64,000 nt of DNA from Rubrolithibacter danxiaensis (GCF_047272945.1 NZ_JBKOPS010000016.1:1-64000); one strand, 5' to 3'; positions 17,235 through 27,200 are shown, counted from the stretch's first letter. Notes: generated by a model from the letters alone, not told the origin. A program made the numbers and translations.

Positions 17235-20200
17235 ATGCCATTTAACTTTTACCGGAGTATAACTTTTAAAGCAATTTGCGCCTTTTTTTGTTGTACCTTT
17301 TTTTTATTTTCCTGCAAAAAAAGATCAGGCAAACCTAAAATCCTCGTATTTAGTAAAACCGCGGGTTTTCATCATTCGTCTATTCCCAACGGAATAGCTG
17401 CAATTAAAAAATTAGGTGCAGAAAACAATTTTGAAGTAGATACTACCACTAATTCCAATTATTTTACGGAAGATTCGCTTAAAAATTACGCTGCTGTTGT
17501 TTTTTTAAACACCACCGGTGATTTATTAAACAGTTATCAGGAAGCTGATTTTGAACGTTACATCCAGGCAGGAGGCGGTTACGCAGGAATTCATGCCGCA
17601 ACCGATGCAGAATATAATTGGGGATGGTATGGCCGTCTTGCAGGTGCGTATTTTGACAGTCATCCCGAACAGCAGGAAGCCGTGCTGAATGTGGTTAATT
17701 CGGATCATCCCTCAACAAAGCATTTACCTAAAACCTGGAAAAGAAAAGACGAGTGGTATAACTTTAAAAAGATCAGCAAGGATATTAATGTGCTGATAAA
17801 GATTGATGAAAGCAGTTATAAAGGCGGTAAGAATGGCAACAACCATCCCATGGCATGGTACCACGAATTTGACGGAGGCAGAGCTTTTTATACCGAACTT
17901 GGCCATACAGAAGAATCCTACGCAGACCCTTTATATTTAAAACATATTCTTGGCGGAATTCAATATGCAATTGGTGAGAATAACGAGTTAGATTACGACA
18001 AAGCAAAAACATTGCGGGTTCCGGAAGAAGACCGTTTTACCCGAACTGTTCTTAGCCAGGGCGAGTTTTATGAGCCTACCGAAATGGCTATTCTTCCTAA
18101 CCTTGATATTCTTATTTCACAGCGGCATGGAGAACTGATGATGTACGATCACGATACCAAAAAGATCAAGCAGGTTGGCCTGTTGAACGTTTACTGGAAA
18201 ACAAGCGTACAGGGGGTTAATGCCGAAGAAGGACTATTGGGTTTAACAGCCGACCCCAATTTCAAAGAGAACAGCTATATCTACTTATTTTACAGTCCTG
18301 CAGATACTTCCGTTAATCGTTTGTCGCGGTTTGTTTTTAAGAACGATACACTGGACATGAAGTCTGAGAAAGTAATCTTACAGTTTTACTCACAGAGAAA
18401 TATTTGCTGCCATACGGGAGGATCACTTGCTTTTGGCGCCGATAATCAACTGTTCCTTTCTACTGGTGATAATACTACACCTTTTGATCAGCCAACGAAA
18501 TTTTCCAACCACGGCTTTGCCCCTCTTGATGACCGGCCAGGTTACTTAAATTTTGATGCGAGGCGCTCGGCTGGAAACACCAATGATCTGAGAGGGAAAA
18601 TACTTCGTATCAAAATCAATGCAGATGGAACGTATTCCATACCCAATGGTAACTTATTTGCACCCAATACTGCTAAAACCAGACCTGAAATTTATGTAAT
18701 GGGCGACAGAAACCCTTATAGAATTTCAGTTGATAAACGAACAGGATTTTTGTATTGGGGAGAGGTTGGACCAGACTCTAACAATGACAGCCTTGAAACC
18801 AGGGGCCCCAAGGGTTACGACGAAGTTAACCAGGCAAAAAAAGCTGGTTACTTTGGGTGGCCGCTATTTATCGGAAATAATTACGCCTATCGCCAATACG
18901 ATTATGCTACGGGCAAAAGCGGCGCACTCTTTGACCCCCAAAAGCCTGTTAACAATTCAAGAAATAATACCGGTTTAACACAGCTGCCACCAGCACAACC
19001 TGCCTTTATATGGTATCCTTACGGAGCATCGCCTGATTTCCCTCAGGTGGGAACGGGCGGGCGGACTGCAATGGCAGGCCCTGTTTATTATCCGGAAGAT
19101 TATCCTGAAAAATCCCGTTATCCGGATTATTACAAGGGTAAGTTATTTATTTATGAGTGGATGCGTCGCTGGATAAAAGTAGTAACCATGACGCCTGAAG
19201 GAGATTTCGACAAGATGGAACCCTTTATGGAACACACCAGCTTTAATGCTCCTGTTGATATGGAAGTTGGGCCGGATGGTTTAATTTATGTACTGGAATA
19301 TGGCAGTGGATGGTTTGCCAAAAATCCCGATGCCGGATTATCAAGAATAGATTATAATTCAGGAAACCGTCCTCCAAAAGTTTCAAACCTTACCGTTGAT
19401 AATTCCAGTGGCTTGCTGCCCTTTACTTTCAAGGCAAAGGTTGAAGCAAAAGATCCGGAAAATGATGATCTGACCTATATCTGGAGGATCGGTAAAACTA
19501 AAAAAGAAACCAAAGAGCCTTCGCTTGAATACAGCATAAAACAAGCGGGCGATTATGAAGTAAGTGTTGAGGTAAAAGATGATAAAAACGCTTCTGCAAC
19601 AAGCAATAAGCTTACCGTTTATGCCGGCAATGCCCAACCTGTTGTTAACATTTCTATCCAGGGAAATAAAAGCTTTTATTTTGCAGGCCAGCCTGTTATT
19701 TACGATATAAAAGTGAGTGATAAAGGCGACCAGGTGGATATGAACAATTTGTTTGTTGCTACCGACTATATTAAAGGCAGCGATCTTGCAGGTGCTTCTA
19801 TGGGCCATCAGGTAGTATCTGAAGTGGCTATGGGAAAAAACATCATGATGACACTTGACTGTAAGTCGTGCCATAAAATTGATGAACCTTCTATAGGACC
19901 TTCCTTTACAAAAGTTTCTCAGCGATATAAGAATAAGCCTGATGCCAACACTTTTCTGCCTAAAAAGATCATTTCCGGTGGCAGCGGCAACTGGGGAGAA
20001 ACAGCAATGCCTGCACATCCCAATCTGAAAGAAGCGGATGCACGGCAAATTGTACTATGGATCATGTCTTTGGGAAATCCGAAAGATGTAAGGAAATCAT
20101 TGCCTGCAAAAGGCCAGATTCTGCCAAAAGAATCCACAGCTTCCAATCAGAATACTGTATTTTCTCTTACAGCAAATTATACAGATAAAGGAGCAGCAGG

Positions 20201-20633
20201 CATCCGCCCAATGTTTGCAGCAGATGCTGCTTATCTGAGAAGTAATGTAATGCGTATGAGAGATTTTACTGATGGAGACGGATTTTCTGTAGTTCAATCC
20301 GGAGGTAACCCTGCTTTGGTTTTCCCTGAAGGAGAAGGCTGGATTAAAGTTGATAAAATAGACTTTACCGGAATAAAAAATGTAAATATTTCCGGAGCGG
20401 GTGCGGGTGAAAGCAGTGAATATGCTGTTGAAATCAGGCTTGATAACAAAACAGGTGCTAAGATAGGTGAAGGTAAAATAACTTTTAACGGTTCGTCTAA
20501 AGCCTCTGCTTCCATTGCTGTTCAGCAAAAAGCAGACGGCAAGCTGCACGATGTATATTTTGTATTTAAAAAGCTTAAAGCTGCAGGAAAGAAAAATCCG
20601 TTTTTAAGTGAGATCCGTTTTATGCCTGAATAA
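17235..20633 (+). CDS. ThuA / quinoprotein dehydrogenase / PKD / cytochrome c lipoprotein
   Basis: A 1132-residue exported lipoprotein (LFSC lipobox, acceptor Cys27) with five parts. Residues about 34-245 are a ThuA-like domain (KTAGFHHSSIPNG, GGYAGIHAATDAEYNW). About 265-710 is a PQQ-type glucose/sorbosone dehydrogenase beta-propeller (EEGLLGLTADPNF, GSLAFGADNQLFLSTGDN, MGDRNPYRISVD). About 715-800 is a PKD domain. About 845-950 is a class I cytochrome c with the haem site CKSCH at 876-880. The C-terminus, about 975-1132, looks like a carbohydrate-binding beta-sandwich. This suggests periplasmic sugar oxidation with electrons passed to the attached haem. The substrate is unknown. A strong terminator follows and it appears monocistronic. 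Confidence 0.9.
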   Translation: MPFNFYRSITFKAICAFFCCTFFLFSCKKRSGKPKILVFSKTAGFHHSSIPNGIAAIKKLGAENNFEVDTTTNSNYFTEDSLKNYAAVVFLNTTGDLLNSYQEADFERYIQAGGGYAGIHAATDAEYNWGWYGRLAGAYFDSHPEQQEAVLNVVNSDHPSTKHLPKTWKRKDEWYNFKKISKDINVLIKIDESSYKGGKNGNNHPMAWYHEFDGGRAFYTELGHTEESYADPLYLKHILGGIQYAIGENNELDYDKAKTLRVPEEDRFTRTVLSQGEFYEPTEMAILPNLDILISQRHGELMMYDHDTKKIKQVGLLNVYWKTSVQGVNAEEGLLGLTADPNFKENSYIYLFYSPADTSVNRLSRFVFKNDTLDMKSEKVILQFYSQRNICCHTGGSLAFGADNQLFLSTGDNTTPFDQPTKFSNHGFAPLDDRPGYLNFDARRSAGNTNDLRGKILRIKINADGTYSIPNGNLFAPNTAKTRPEIYVMGDRNPYRISVDKRTGFLYWGEVGPDSNNDSLETRGPKGYDEVNQAKKAGYFGWPLFIGNNYAYRQYDYATGKSGALFDPQKPVNNSRNNTGLTQLPPAQPAFIWYPYGASPDFPQVGTGGRTAMAGPVYYPEDYPEKSRYPDYYKGKLFIYEWMRRWIKVVTMTPEGDFDKMEPFMEHTSFNAPVDMEVGPDGLIYVLEYGSGWFAKNPDAGLSRIDYNSGNRPPKVSNLTVDNSSGLLPFTFKAKVEAKDPENDDLTYIWRIGKTKKETKEPSLEYSIKQAGDYEVSVEVKDDKNASATSNKLTVYAGNAQPVVNISIQGNKSFYFAGQPVIYDIKVSDKGDQVDMNNLFVATDYIKGSDLAGASMGHQVVSEVAMGKNIMMTLDCKSCHKIDEPSIGPSFTKVSQRYKNKPDANTFLPKKIISGGSGNWGETAMPAHPNLKEADARQIVLWIMSLGNPKDVRKSLPAKGQILPKESTASNQNTVFSLTANYTDKGAAGIRPMFAADAAYLRSNVMRMRDFTDGDGFSVVQSGGNPALVFPEGEGWIKVDKIDFTGIKNVNISGAGAGESSEYAVEIRLDNKTGAKIGEGKITFNGSSKASASIAVQQKADGKLHDVYFVFKKLKAAGKKNPFLSEIRFMPE

Positions 20634-20654
20634 AACAGAACAAAATATAATGTG

Positions 20655-20690
20655 AGGAAAGGTTAAGCATGCGCTTAACCTTTCCTTTTT
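20655..20690 (+). terminator. Intrinsic terminator of the ThuA gene
   Basis: A perfect 14-bp stem (20655-20668 with 20673-20686, ATGC loop) followed by a T-run to 20690, 21 bases after the stop. Confidence 0.92.
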
Positions 20691-20764
20691 TAACATATTA
20701 TCCGTTTTTACAAACGTTATAGGTATGCTTATAAAGAATTAGTAAGTTTAAAGAAAAATGAATT

Positions 20765-20968
20765 ATGGTTTTTTATAAATCGTTAGTAGCTAAATCGCTT
20801 GAAAAAAGGCAGGAATTGGAATTAACGCCCACTCAGTTGGCAAACAGAGCCGGAGTTGAAGAACAAACAATTATTGATTTTGAGAAAGGAAGCACTACCA
20901 TTTCGGTAGAAAGTTTCCTGAAAATTATGGATGCGCTAAATATTGCCTTGTCTGCAAGTTCATTTTAG
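20765..20968 (+). CDS. Small XRE-type helix-turn-helix protein
   Basis: A 67-residue protein that is almost entirely one Cro/C1-type helix-turn-helix: a first helix KSLEKRQELE, then LTPTQLANRAGVEEQTIIDFEKG as the HTH, and SVESFLKIMDALNIAL as the last helices. It has no sensor domain, so it resembles the antitoxin or stand-alone XRE type. No toxin-like partner lies on either side (ThuA protein upstream, OsmC downstream and convergent). It probably binds DNA as a dimer and may regulate itself or a neighbour. A terminator follows. Confidence 0.8.
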   Translation: MVFYKSLVAKSLEKRQELELTPTQLANRAGVEEQTIIDFEKGSTTISVESFLKIMDALNIALSASSF

Positions 20969-21000
20969 AATGAGTAAGCCGGATGAGGAAACAGAAAGTA

Positions 21001-21031
21001 AAAGAAGCTGGTTTTATAAGCCAGCTTCTTT
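21001..21031. terminator. Bidirectional terminator
   Basis: An 11-bp perfect inverted repeat (21001-21011 with 21021-21031) with A/T tails, between the HTH gene (+) and the osmC gene (-). Confidence 0.8.
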
Positions 21032-21040
21032 AATAATTTA

Positions 21041-21481
21041 TTATGCCTGATTCAGCTTTGCCTCCAATGTAATTTCTGCTGCTGAAAGTGCTTTACTTAC
21101 CGGGCAGCCTTCTTTAGCAGCCTTTGCCAGTTCCTGAAATTTCTCTTCCGTTATATTTGGAACAGTTCCGGTTAACGTCAGTTTTATAGATGTAATTTCA
21201 AAACCCTCTCCTACTTGATCAATTTTCACAGCGGCTTCGGTTTGTAGTTCGGTTGGCGTGTATCCCGCTCCTACCAGTTGAAAACTTAAGGCCATAGAAA
21301 AGCAACCGGCATGAGCGGCAGCTATCAGTTCCTCGGGATTCGTTCCGGCTTTGCCATCCTCATTTTGAAAACGGGCTGCAAATGAATAAGGAGTTTGTTG
21401 TAAAACTCCGCTTGTAGAAGTTAAAGTTCCTTTTCCTTCTTTTCCTGTGCCGTTCCAGACAGCGGTTGATCTTCTAATCAT
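21041..21481 (-). CDS. osmC: OsmC-family peroxiredoxin
   Basis: A 146-residue OsmC-type protein that reduces organic hydroperoxides. Both redox cysteines are present: Cys60 in AAAHAGCFSMALS and Cys126 in KEGCPVSKAL. The opening RRSTAVWNGTGKEGKGTLTS is typical of OsmC rather than Ohr. It is cytosolic. The ATG start is at 21481, and a 10-bp inverted repeat lies just upstream (21491-21522) that could be an operator or a leader hairpin. It ends at a bidirectional terminator. Confidence 0.92.
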   Translation of the reverse strand: MIRRSTAVWNGTGKEGKGTLTSTSGVLQQTPYSFAARFQNEDGKAGTNPEELIAAAHAGCFSMALSFQLVGAGYTPTELQTEAAVKIDQVGEGFEITSIKLTLTGTVPNITEEKFQELAKAAKEGCPVSKALSAAEITLEAKLNQA

Positions 21482-21490
21482 ATTTATAGG

Positions 21491-21522
21491 TTTTAGTATT
21501 GATAATGGTAAAAATACTAAAA
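21491..21522. repeat. Inverted repeat upstream of osmC
   Basis: A perfect 10-bp inverted repeat TTTTAGTATT (21491-21500) / AATACTAAAA (21513-21522) with a 12-base spacer, 10-41 bases upstream of the osmC start. It fits an operator for a dimeric regulator or a leader hairpin; neither is proven. Confidence 0.5.
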
Positions 21523-21579
21523 TTTAAGAACGAAGGCCTTTCAAACCTGTTATACTTTCCGATATACCATGATTATTAC

Positions 21580-22713
21580 TTATGCAATTTCTGCCGATTC
21601 TTCCAGTAATGACAACGCATTAAGATACGGTAAACTATGAGCTTCTGCTACAGCCTGATAAGTCACAAAACCTTCAAGCGTATTAATACCTTTCAACAAA
21701 GCTTTATTATCAATGCACGCCTTCTTATATCCTTTATTCGCTATTTCTGCAGCATACGGAACCGTAACATTGGTTAAGGCAAAGGTTGAAGTACGCGGAA
21801 CAGCACCCGGCATATTAGCTACAGCATAATGAACAACACCGTGTTTAATGTAAGTCGGATTATCGTGCGTGGTCACTTTGTCTGTTGTAGCAAAAATTCC
21901 ACCCTGATCTATTGCAATATCTACTATTACAGAGCCTTCCTCCATTGATTGGATCATTTCTTCCGAAACCAACTTAGGCGCTTTAGCTCCGGGTATTAAT
22001 ACCGCTCCTATAATCAGGTCAGATTCACGAACCTGTTCTGCAATGTTATATGGATTTGAAATGAGCGTATTAATCGCGCTCCCGAAAATATCATCCAGAT
22101 AACGCAGCCTGTCTGCATTCGAATCAATAATTGTTACATCTGCACCAATTCCCATTGCAATTTTCGCTGCGTTAGTTCCTGCAACACCTCCGCCTATTAT
22201 AGCAACTCTTGCCCGACGCACTCCCGGCACACCTCCCAGTAATATCCCTTTTCCACCTTCAGGTTTTTCTAAAAAATGGGCACCTTTTTGTGTTGCCATC
22301 CGACCGGCCACTTCGCTCATTGGCGTTAATAACGGAAGGGATCCGTTAGCCAATTGAACAGTTTCATAAGCAATGCCAATTACTTTATTTTCAATTAATG
22401 CTTTAGTGAGTTCTCTTTCTGCGGCCAGATGAAGGTAAGTAAACAGTATAAGCCCCTCTCGAAAGTATTTATATTCTGTTTCTATCGGTTCCTTTACCTT
22501 CATTACCATTTCCATACTCCAGGCTTCTTCAGCCGAATCCACAATTATTGCTCCTGCTTTTGAGTACTCCCCATCACTAAACCCCGAACCTTTTCCGGCG
22601 CTTTTTTCTACAAATAACTGATGCCCGTAATGAACCAGGTTCGCTACTCCTGCAGGTGTTAATGCCACTCTGCTTTCATTATTTTTTATCTCTTTTGGTA
22701 CTCCTATTTTCAT
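21580..22713 (-). CDS. ald: Alanine dehydrogenase
   Basis: A 377-residue NAD-dependent enzyme converting L-alanine to pyruvate and ammonia. The opening MKIGVPKEIKNNESRVALTPAGV and the Rossmann segment VAIIGGGVAGTNAAKIAMGIGADVTIID are diagnostic. GAVLIPGAKAPKLV and TSTFALTNVTVPYAAEIANKG complete the family pattern. The frame extends 14 codons further upstream, but the conserved start is ATG 22713. It is monocistronic in a gap between osmC and a divergent nucleotidase gene. It probably serves nitrogen and carbon balance. Confidence 0.94.
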   Translation of the reverse strand: MKIGVPKEIKNNESRVALTPAGVANLVHYGHQLFVEKSAGKGSGFSDGEYSKAGAIIVDSAEEAWSMEMVMKVKEPIETEYKYFREGLILFTYLHLAAERELTKALIENKVIGIAYETVQLANGSLPLLTPMSEVAGRMATQKGAHFLEKPEGGKGILLGGVPGVRRARVAIIGGGVAGTNAAKIAMGIGADVTIIDSNADRLRYLDDIFGSAINTLISNPYNIAEQVRESDLIIGAVLIPGAKAPKLVSEEMIQSMEEGSVIVDIAIDQGGIFATTDKVTTHDNPTYIKHGVVHYAVANMPGAVPRTSTFALTNVTVPYAAEIANKGYKKACIDNKALLKGINTLEGFVTYQAVAEAHSLPYLNALSLLEESAEIA

Positions 22714-22905
22714 TTTAATAAATTTAAAATACTCTATTTCTTCTACTCTTTCCATCTAAAAAAGTTCATTAAATTCAAATAAAAGTTTGCACCTGAAACC
22801 GATTAAGGAATATTACAATTATCAATGACTTATATTGAAGAATTAGGTTTAGGAAATATGGCATAACTTTTAAATATTTGCTTCATTACTATTAAACACG
22901 CAAGC

Positions 22906-23451
22906 ATGAAGAAATCAATAGCCATTGATATGGATAACGTAATAGCAGATGTTGAAACTCATTTTATAGACTGGTATGAAAGAGAATTTGGCCTGCGTAT
23001 TAAAAAAGAAGACATGCATGGTATGTCAGAAACAGAAGCGTTCCCTGATAAAGAAGCAATCTGGAGGTTTTTATTTACTCCCGGATTTTTTCGCACCGTT
23101 CCTGTGATGCCCGGAGCTCAGGAAGCAGTAAAAAAATTGATGGAAAATTTCGAAGTGTATATTGTTTCTGCCGCCATGGAATTTCCGCAGTCGCTGCCCG
23201 AAAAACACGAATGGCTTCAGGAACATTTCCCTTTCATCTCCTGGAGAAATATTATTTTTTGCGGAGACAAAAGCATCATTGCAACCGATTTCATGATTGA
23301 CGACCACATGAAAAACCTTAGCTGCTGCCGGGGTAAGGGCATCATGTTTACCGCTTCTCATAATATTAAGCTGGATCACGACTGCAGGGTAAACAGCTGG
23401 CAGGAGGCTTTAGACTTTTTAGATCTTGAATTAAAAGAATCTGTAGCATAG
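22906..23451 (+). CDS. 5'(3')-deoxyribonucleotidase-like HAD protein
   Basis: A 181-residue HAD-superfamily phosphatase of the 5'(3')-deoxyribonucleotidase group. The catalytic pair Asp8 and Asp10 lies in IAIDMDNVIAD; the third motif is in CGDKSIIATDFMIDDH. The segment FPDKEAIWRFLFTPGFFRTVPVMPGAQEAVKKL is typical of NT5C-like enzymes. It dephosphorylates deoxynucleoside monophosphates and helps balance the dNTP pool. It is cytosolic and stands 49 bases upstream of the Rieske gene on the same strand, though an inverted repeat covers the next start. Confidence 0.85.
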   Translation: MKKSIAIDMDNVIADVETHFIDWYEREFGLRIKKEDMHGMSETEAFPDKEAIWRFLFTPGFFRTVPVMPGAQEAVKKLMENFEVYIVSAAMEFPQSLPEKHEWLQEHFPFISWRNIIFCGDKSIIATDFMIDDHMKNLSCCRGKGIMFTASHNIKLDHDCRVNSWQEALDFLDLELKESVA

Positions 23452-23466
23452 TAGTTATAAAAACTT

Positions 23467-23507
23467 TTTTCATTTCAGCGGGTACTATTAAAAAACTGAA
23501 ATGAAAA
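23467..23507 (+). repeat. Inverted repeat covering the Rieske gene start
   Basis: A perfect 12-bp inverted repeat TTTTCATTTCAG (23467-23478) / CTGAAATGAAAA (23496-23507) with a 17-base loop. The right arm contains the ATG at 23501, so in RNA the start codon would sit in the stem. Confidence 0.6.
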
Positions 23508-24283
23508 GCAACGCGAGTATTAAGAGTCATCCAATCCACCCTATACTGGTTGGTTTTCCTATTGCCTTTTTTATAGGAACTTTAATTTTTGACCTTCTTG
23601 GCTTTTTTAATGATAACAACCACTTTTTAGAAACAGGAAAATACCTGGAAATTGCAGGAATTATAGCTGCGCTGATTACAGCAATTCCGGGAATTATTGA
23701 TTACTGTTACACTGTTCCTCCAAAAAGTTCTGCAAAGAATCGGGCAACAAAACATGGCCTCACCAATATTACAGTCGTACTGGTATTTTCAATTGCATTG
23801 TATTTCCGTTCAAATAACTATGATGTTTTGTGGTTTATAGCAACAGAATTTATTGGTACTATTCTACTCTTGTTTGCCGGCTGGATGGGTGGCACTTTGG
23901 TTTACCGTAATCAGATTGGAGTTGACCCACGATATGCTGATGCCGGAAAATGGAAAGAATTGAACATAGAAAAAACAGCAGGACCAATTGAAGTGGCAAC
24001 AAGTGATGAGTTGAAAGTAAATCAGATGAAACTGCTGCGAATTGAAAATAAGAGAATAGCATTGGCAAGAACAGAAAGCGGATATGTGGCTTTTGACGAT
24101 CGCTGTACACATAAAGGTGGTTCGCTGGCGGGCGGAGCAATGATCTGCGGAACAGTGCAATGTCCCTGGCATGGTTCCCATTTTGATGTCAGGTCAGGAG
24201 CGGTAAAAGCGGGGCCGGCAAAAGAAGCCATAAGTGTTTATCAGGTTAAGGAATTAGATAATAAAGTTTTCCTTTATCTGTAG
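23501..24283 (+). CDS. DUF2231 membrane domain fused to Rieske 2Fe-2S domain
   Basis: A 260-residue protein. The N-terminal 150 residues hold four predicted membrane spans of the DUF2231 type (opening SHPIHPILVGFPIAFFIGTLIFD, then LEIAGIIAALITAIPGI). The C-terminal 90 residues are a Rieske domain with cluster ligands Cys202 and His204 (CTHKGG) and Cys221 and His224 (CPWHGSHF). The Rieske part is close to the soluble ferredoxin type. It probably carries electrons at the membrane; the partner is unknown, and no haem or oxygenase gene is next to it. It is convergent with treY-malQ, nine bases apart. Confidence 0.87.
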   Translation: MKSNASIKSHPIHPILVGFPIAFFIGTLIFDLLGFFNDNNHFLETGKYLEIAGIIAALITAIPGIIDYCYTVPPKSSAKNRATKHGLTNITVVLVFSIALYFRSNNYDVLWFIATEFIGTILLLFAGWMGGTLVYRNQIGVDPRYADAGKWKELNIEKTAGPIEVATSDELKVNQMKLLRIENKRIALARTESGYVAFDDRCTHKGGSLAGGAMICGTVQCPWHGSHFDVRSGAVKAGPAKEAISVYQVKELDNKVFLYL

Positions 24284-24292
24284 CAGAGTTAT

Positions 24293-27200
24293 TTATCCTC
24301 TATTATATAATTCTACCCATTTTCTTAACCGCTTTTCAATTTTTTTAGTCAACTGACCCGCTTTAAATCGCCAAAGCCAGTTTCCTTCAGTTAACCCCGG
24401 TGTATTCATCCTGGATTTTTCGTTTAAACCTATAACATCCTGGAGTGGCAGAATTGCTATGCGGGCAACAGAACTATAAGCAAGACGGGCAAAATCCTTA
24501 TTAACGGTTTTAGAAATAACCTTTTTTCCAAAATAGTTATTTACCCTTTTTTTAACCTGCTTATCAGCATCGGTTCTATACCAGCCGCAAATGGTATTAT
24601 TATCATGGGTACCGGTATATGCAACGAAATTGCTGGTATAATTGTGTGGGATATTGGAAGACTCGGCTGCATCGTTCCCGAAAGCAAATTGCAAAACTTT
24701 CATACCTGGTAAAGCAAATTTTTCTCTCAACTGATGAACTTTTTCGTTTATGTCCCCCAAGTCTTCGGCCACGAACGGCAGTTTTCCAAATTTATCTTTT
24801 ACAGCCTGAAAGAATTCGTTTCCCGGCCCTTCCTGCCAGCTGCCATTTTTAGCGGTTTCTTCTCCTGCAGGAACTTCCCAATAATCAGCAAAGGCTCGAA
24901 AATGATCTAAACGCAGTAAATTGTACATCTGTAAATTCCTTTCCAACCGCTTCAACCACCAGTCATATCCCTGTTCTTTAAGTACGTCCCACCTGAATGT
25001 AGGCATTCCCCACAACTGTCCGTTCTCACTGAAATAATCTGGTGGAACTCCCGCCACACCTGTCATTTTACCATTCTCATCCAGGTTAAAGATTGATTGG
25101 TTTGCCCAAACATCGGCAGAATCATAACTGATATAAAAAGGAAGGTCGCCAAAAAGTTTAATATCGCAATCTTTACAATACGCTTTCAATTCGTCCCACT
25201 GCTTAAAAAAAATGAATTGAAGAAACTTTACTTTTTCAAGTTCTTCTTTAAAATGTTTTTCCGCCTTTTCAAGTGCAGACGTTTCCCGGTTTTTATATGT
25301 ATCGGGCCATTGAAACCAGGGATTTCCCTGATGGCTATCTCTTAAGATTGTGTACAAAGCAAAATCGCTTAACCAGTCTTTTTCTTTTTCACAAAACTCA
25401 TCAAAAGCGGGTTTCAGCTTATTTTCCTCAGATTTAAAACGTTGGAATGCTTTTTCAAAAAGCACCAATTTTACCTCATTTGCTACTTTATAATCTACAT
25501 AATTTCCTATTGGTAAACAATGCTTTAAAACTTCTTTTTCAGTGAGCAATCCATCCTTAACCAGTTTCTCAGGGCTGATAAGTAATGTATTACCTGCCAT
25601 GGCTGAAAAGGAACTATAGGGAGAATTAGCATTAGAAGTTGTTGTGGGATTGAGAGGAAGCAACTGCCAATAAGTTTGTTTGCTCCTGCTTAAAAAACGA
25701 GCAAATTCCTTCGCCTGCGGGCCGAGATCGCCAATGCCAAAAGATGAAGGAAGAGAAGTTATGGACAGTAGAATACCGGCTTCCCTCGTTTTATTTTTTT
25801 TTTGCAATTTCAAAATACCAAAAGGAAGGTTTTTAAATATTTCCTTAACTGGTATTTCAGTATCTTTTTGTCCTTTTGTTCCGTCAAGTATGTTCTCCCA
25901 TTCTAATGAAATGGATTCTGGTAGAATTATTCGTGTATTCTTCCAGGTAAGTCCTAGAACGTCCTTTTCCTGTTTCTGGCATAGCCCGGCAAGATAAAGC
26001 GGCACCACAATGACATAAAACCGGTCTCCTGACTGGCGGAGAAATGCAAGAACGTTTTTCTTTAATTTTCCTTTTATTTTAAGAGGAATATAACTTCCAT
26101 CTGAAAATAAAGTAGGATTTTCTTTGCGGAGATTGTATAGTATTTGGGTTAACCAAAGTTTTATCTTACCACTGGATCGGTCTTGCCACAGATCTTGTAG
26201 GAAATTTTCGCTGCCACCGTGCTGCAATTCTTTAAGCCATACTTCCCTGACCTGGTAATCTACAGGACGACGGTTATCAGGATCTACAAGGCTCAGGTCC
26301 CAGAGTTCTGTACCCTGATAAACATCGGGAATACCGGGACATGTAAATTTTAATATCAACTGAGACAAGGAGTTGCTTATTCCAAAATCCGCAATACTCG
26401 AATAAAACTGGTTAAAGCTTTTCCAGAAGGGCTTTCGCTGGTCAAATAATTGTTCAATAAAATTTTTCACTGCCTCTTCGTACTCCAGGTCCGGTTCCGA
26501 CCAGTTTGATCGTACTTTGCCTTCCCTCAGTGCTTTTTCTAAATATTCCTTTAGACGCTGTTTAAAAGTCTCCTGGTCTTGCCCTTGCATGGGAAAAGCA
26601 CCAAGCATCGTCTGATAAATAAAATATTCGTCATTCCAATCGGGGGCATTATTCTTTTTTAATGCTGCATTTAACTGCTGCCATTCTTTTGCCTGCTTGA
26701 TCCATTTTTCAGGAAGTTCAGTAAGAACATTTAAGCGGGCACGTACATCTTCTCCCCTTTTGGTGTCATGTGTAGATGTAGAATTAATTGAAAAAAGCCA
26801 TTTTTTTTGCCTTTCAATCATTGAGTTATGAAAATTTTCAACAGAAATCCCAAAAGCTTCCGGAGAGTCGCCAACTTCATTATGTCCAATAAAGCGATTA
26901 TAAGTATACATTAGTGTATCTTCAATGCCTTTTGCCATTAAAGGGCCTGTAAACTGCATGCAACGCTGGTAGAACGCAAGAGCCCTCTTATTAAAGTCGG
27001 TATCACCAAGTCGGGTTTTTTTAATCAGCACCTCCTCTAAAACAGCAATAGCCTGATCTAATTCAGGTTGTAATTTGTTTATTTGAGCGAATATCTTTTC
27101 AATCGCCGTTGCCTCCTCTTCCTTCAAAGGAAAGCTGTTACCATAATACCGATACACCGGACAATGGATCAGGAATTGTGCAATAGCATCTTTTAAAACA

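Noticed and set aside
19383..20048. 221-codon open frame antisense to the ThuA/dehydrogenase gene
   Set aside because: Opposite strongly supported PKD and cytochrome c domains; aromatic- and Cys-rich product typical of shadow frames.
20097..20549. 150-codon antisense frame over the sugar-binding end of the same gene
   Set aside because: No start context, promoter or recognisable domain.
20765..20968. Toxin-antitoxin pair based on the small HTH protein
   Set aside because: No toxin-like gene on either side; neighbours are a terminator and osmC.
20970..21050. 26-codon ATG frame after the HTH gene
   Set aside because: Runs through a bidirectional terminator stem and into the osmC stop region; not credible as a gene.
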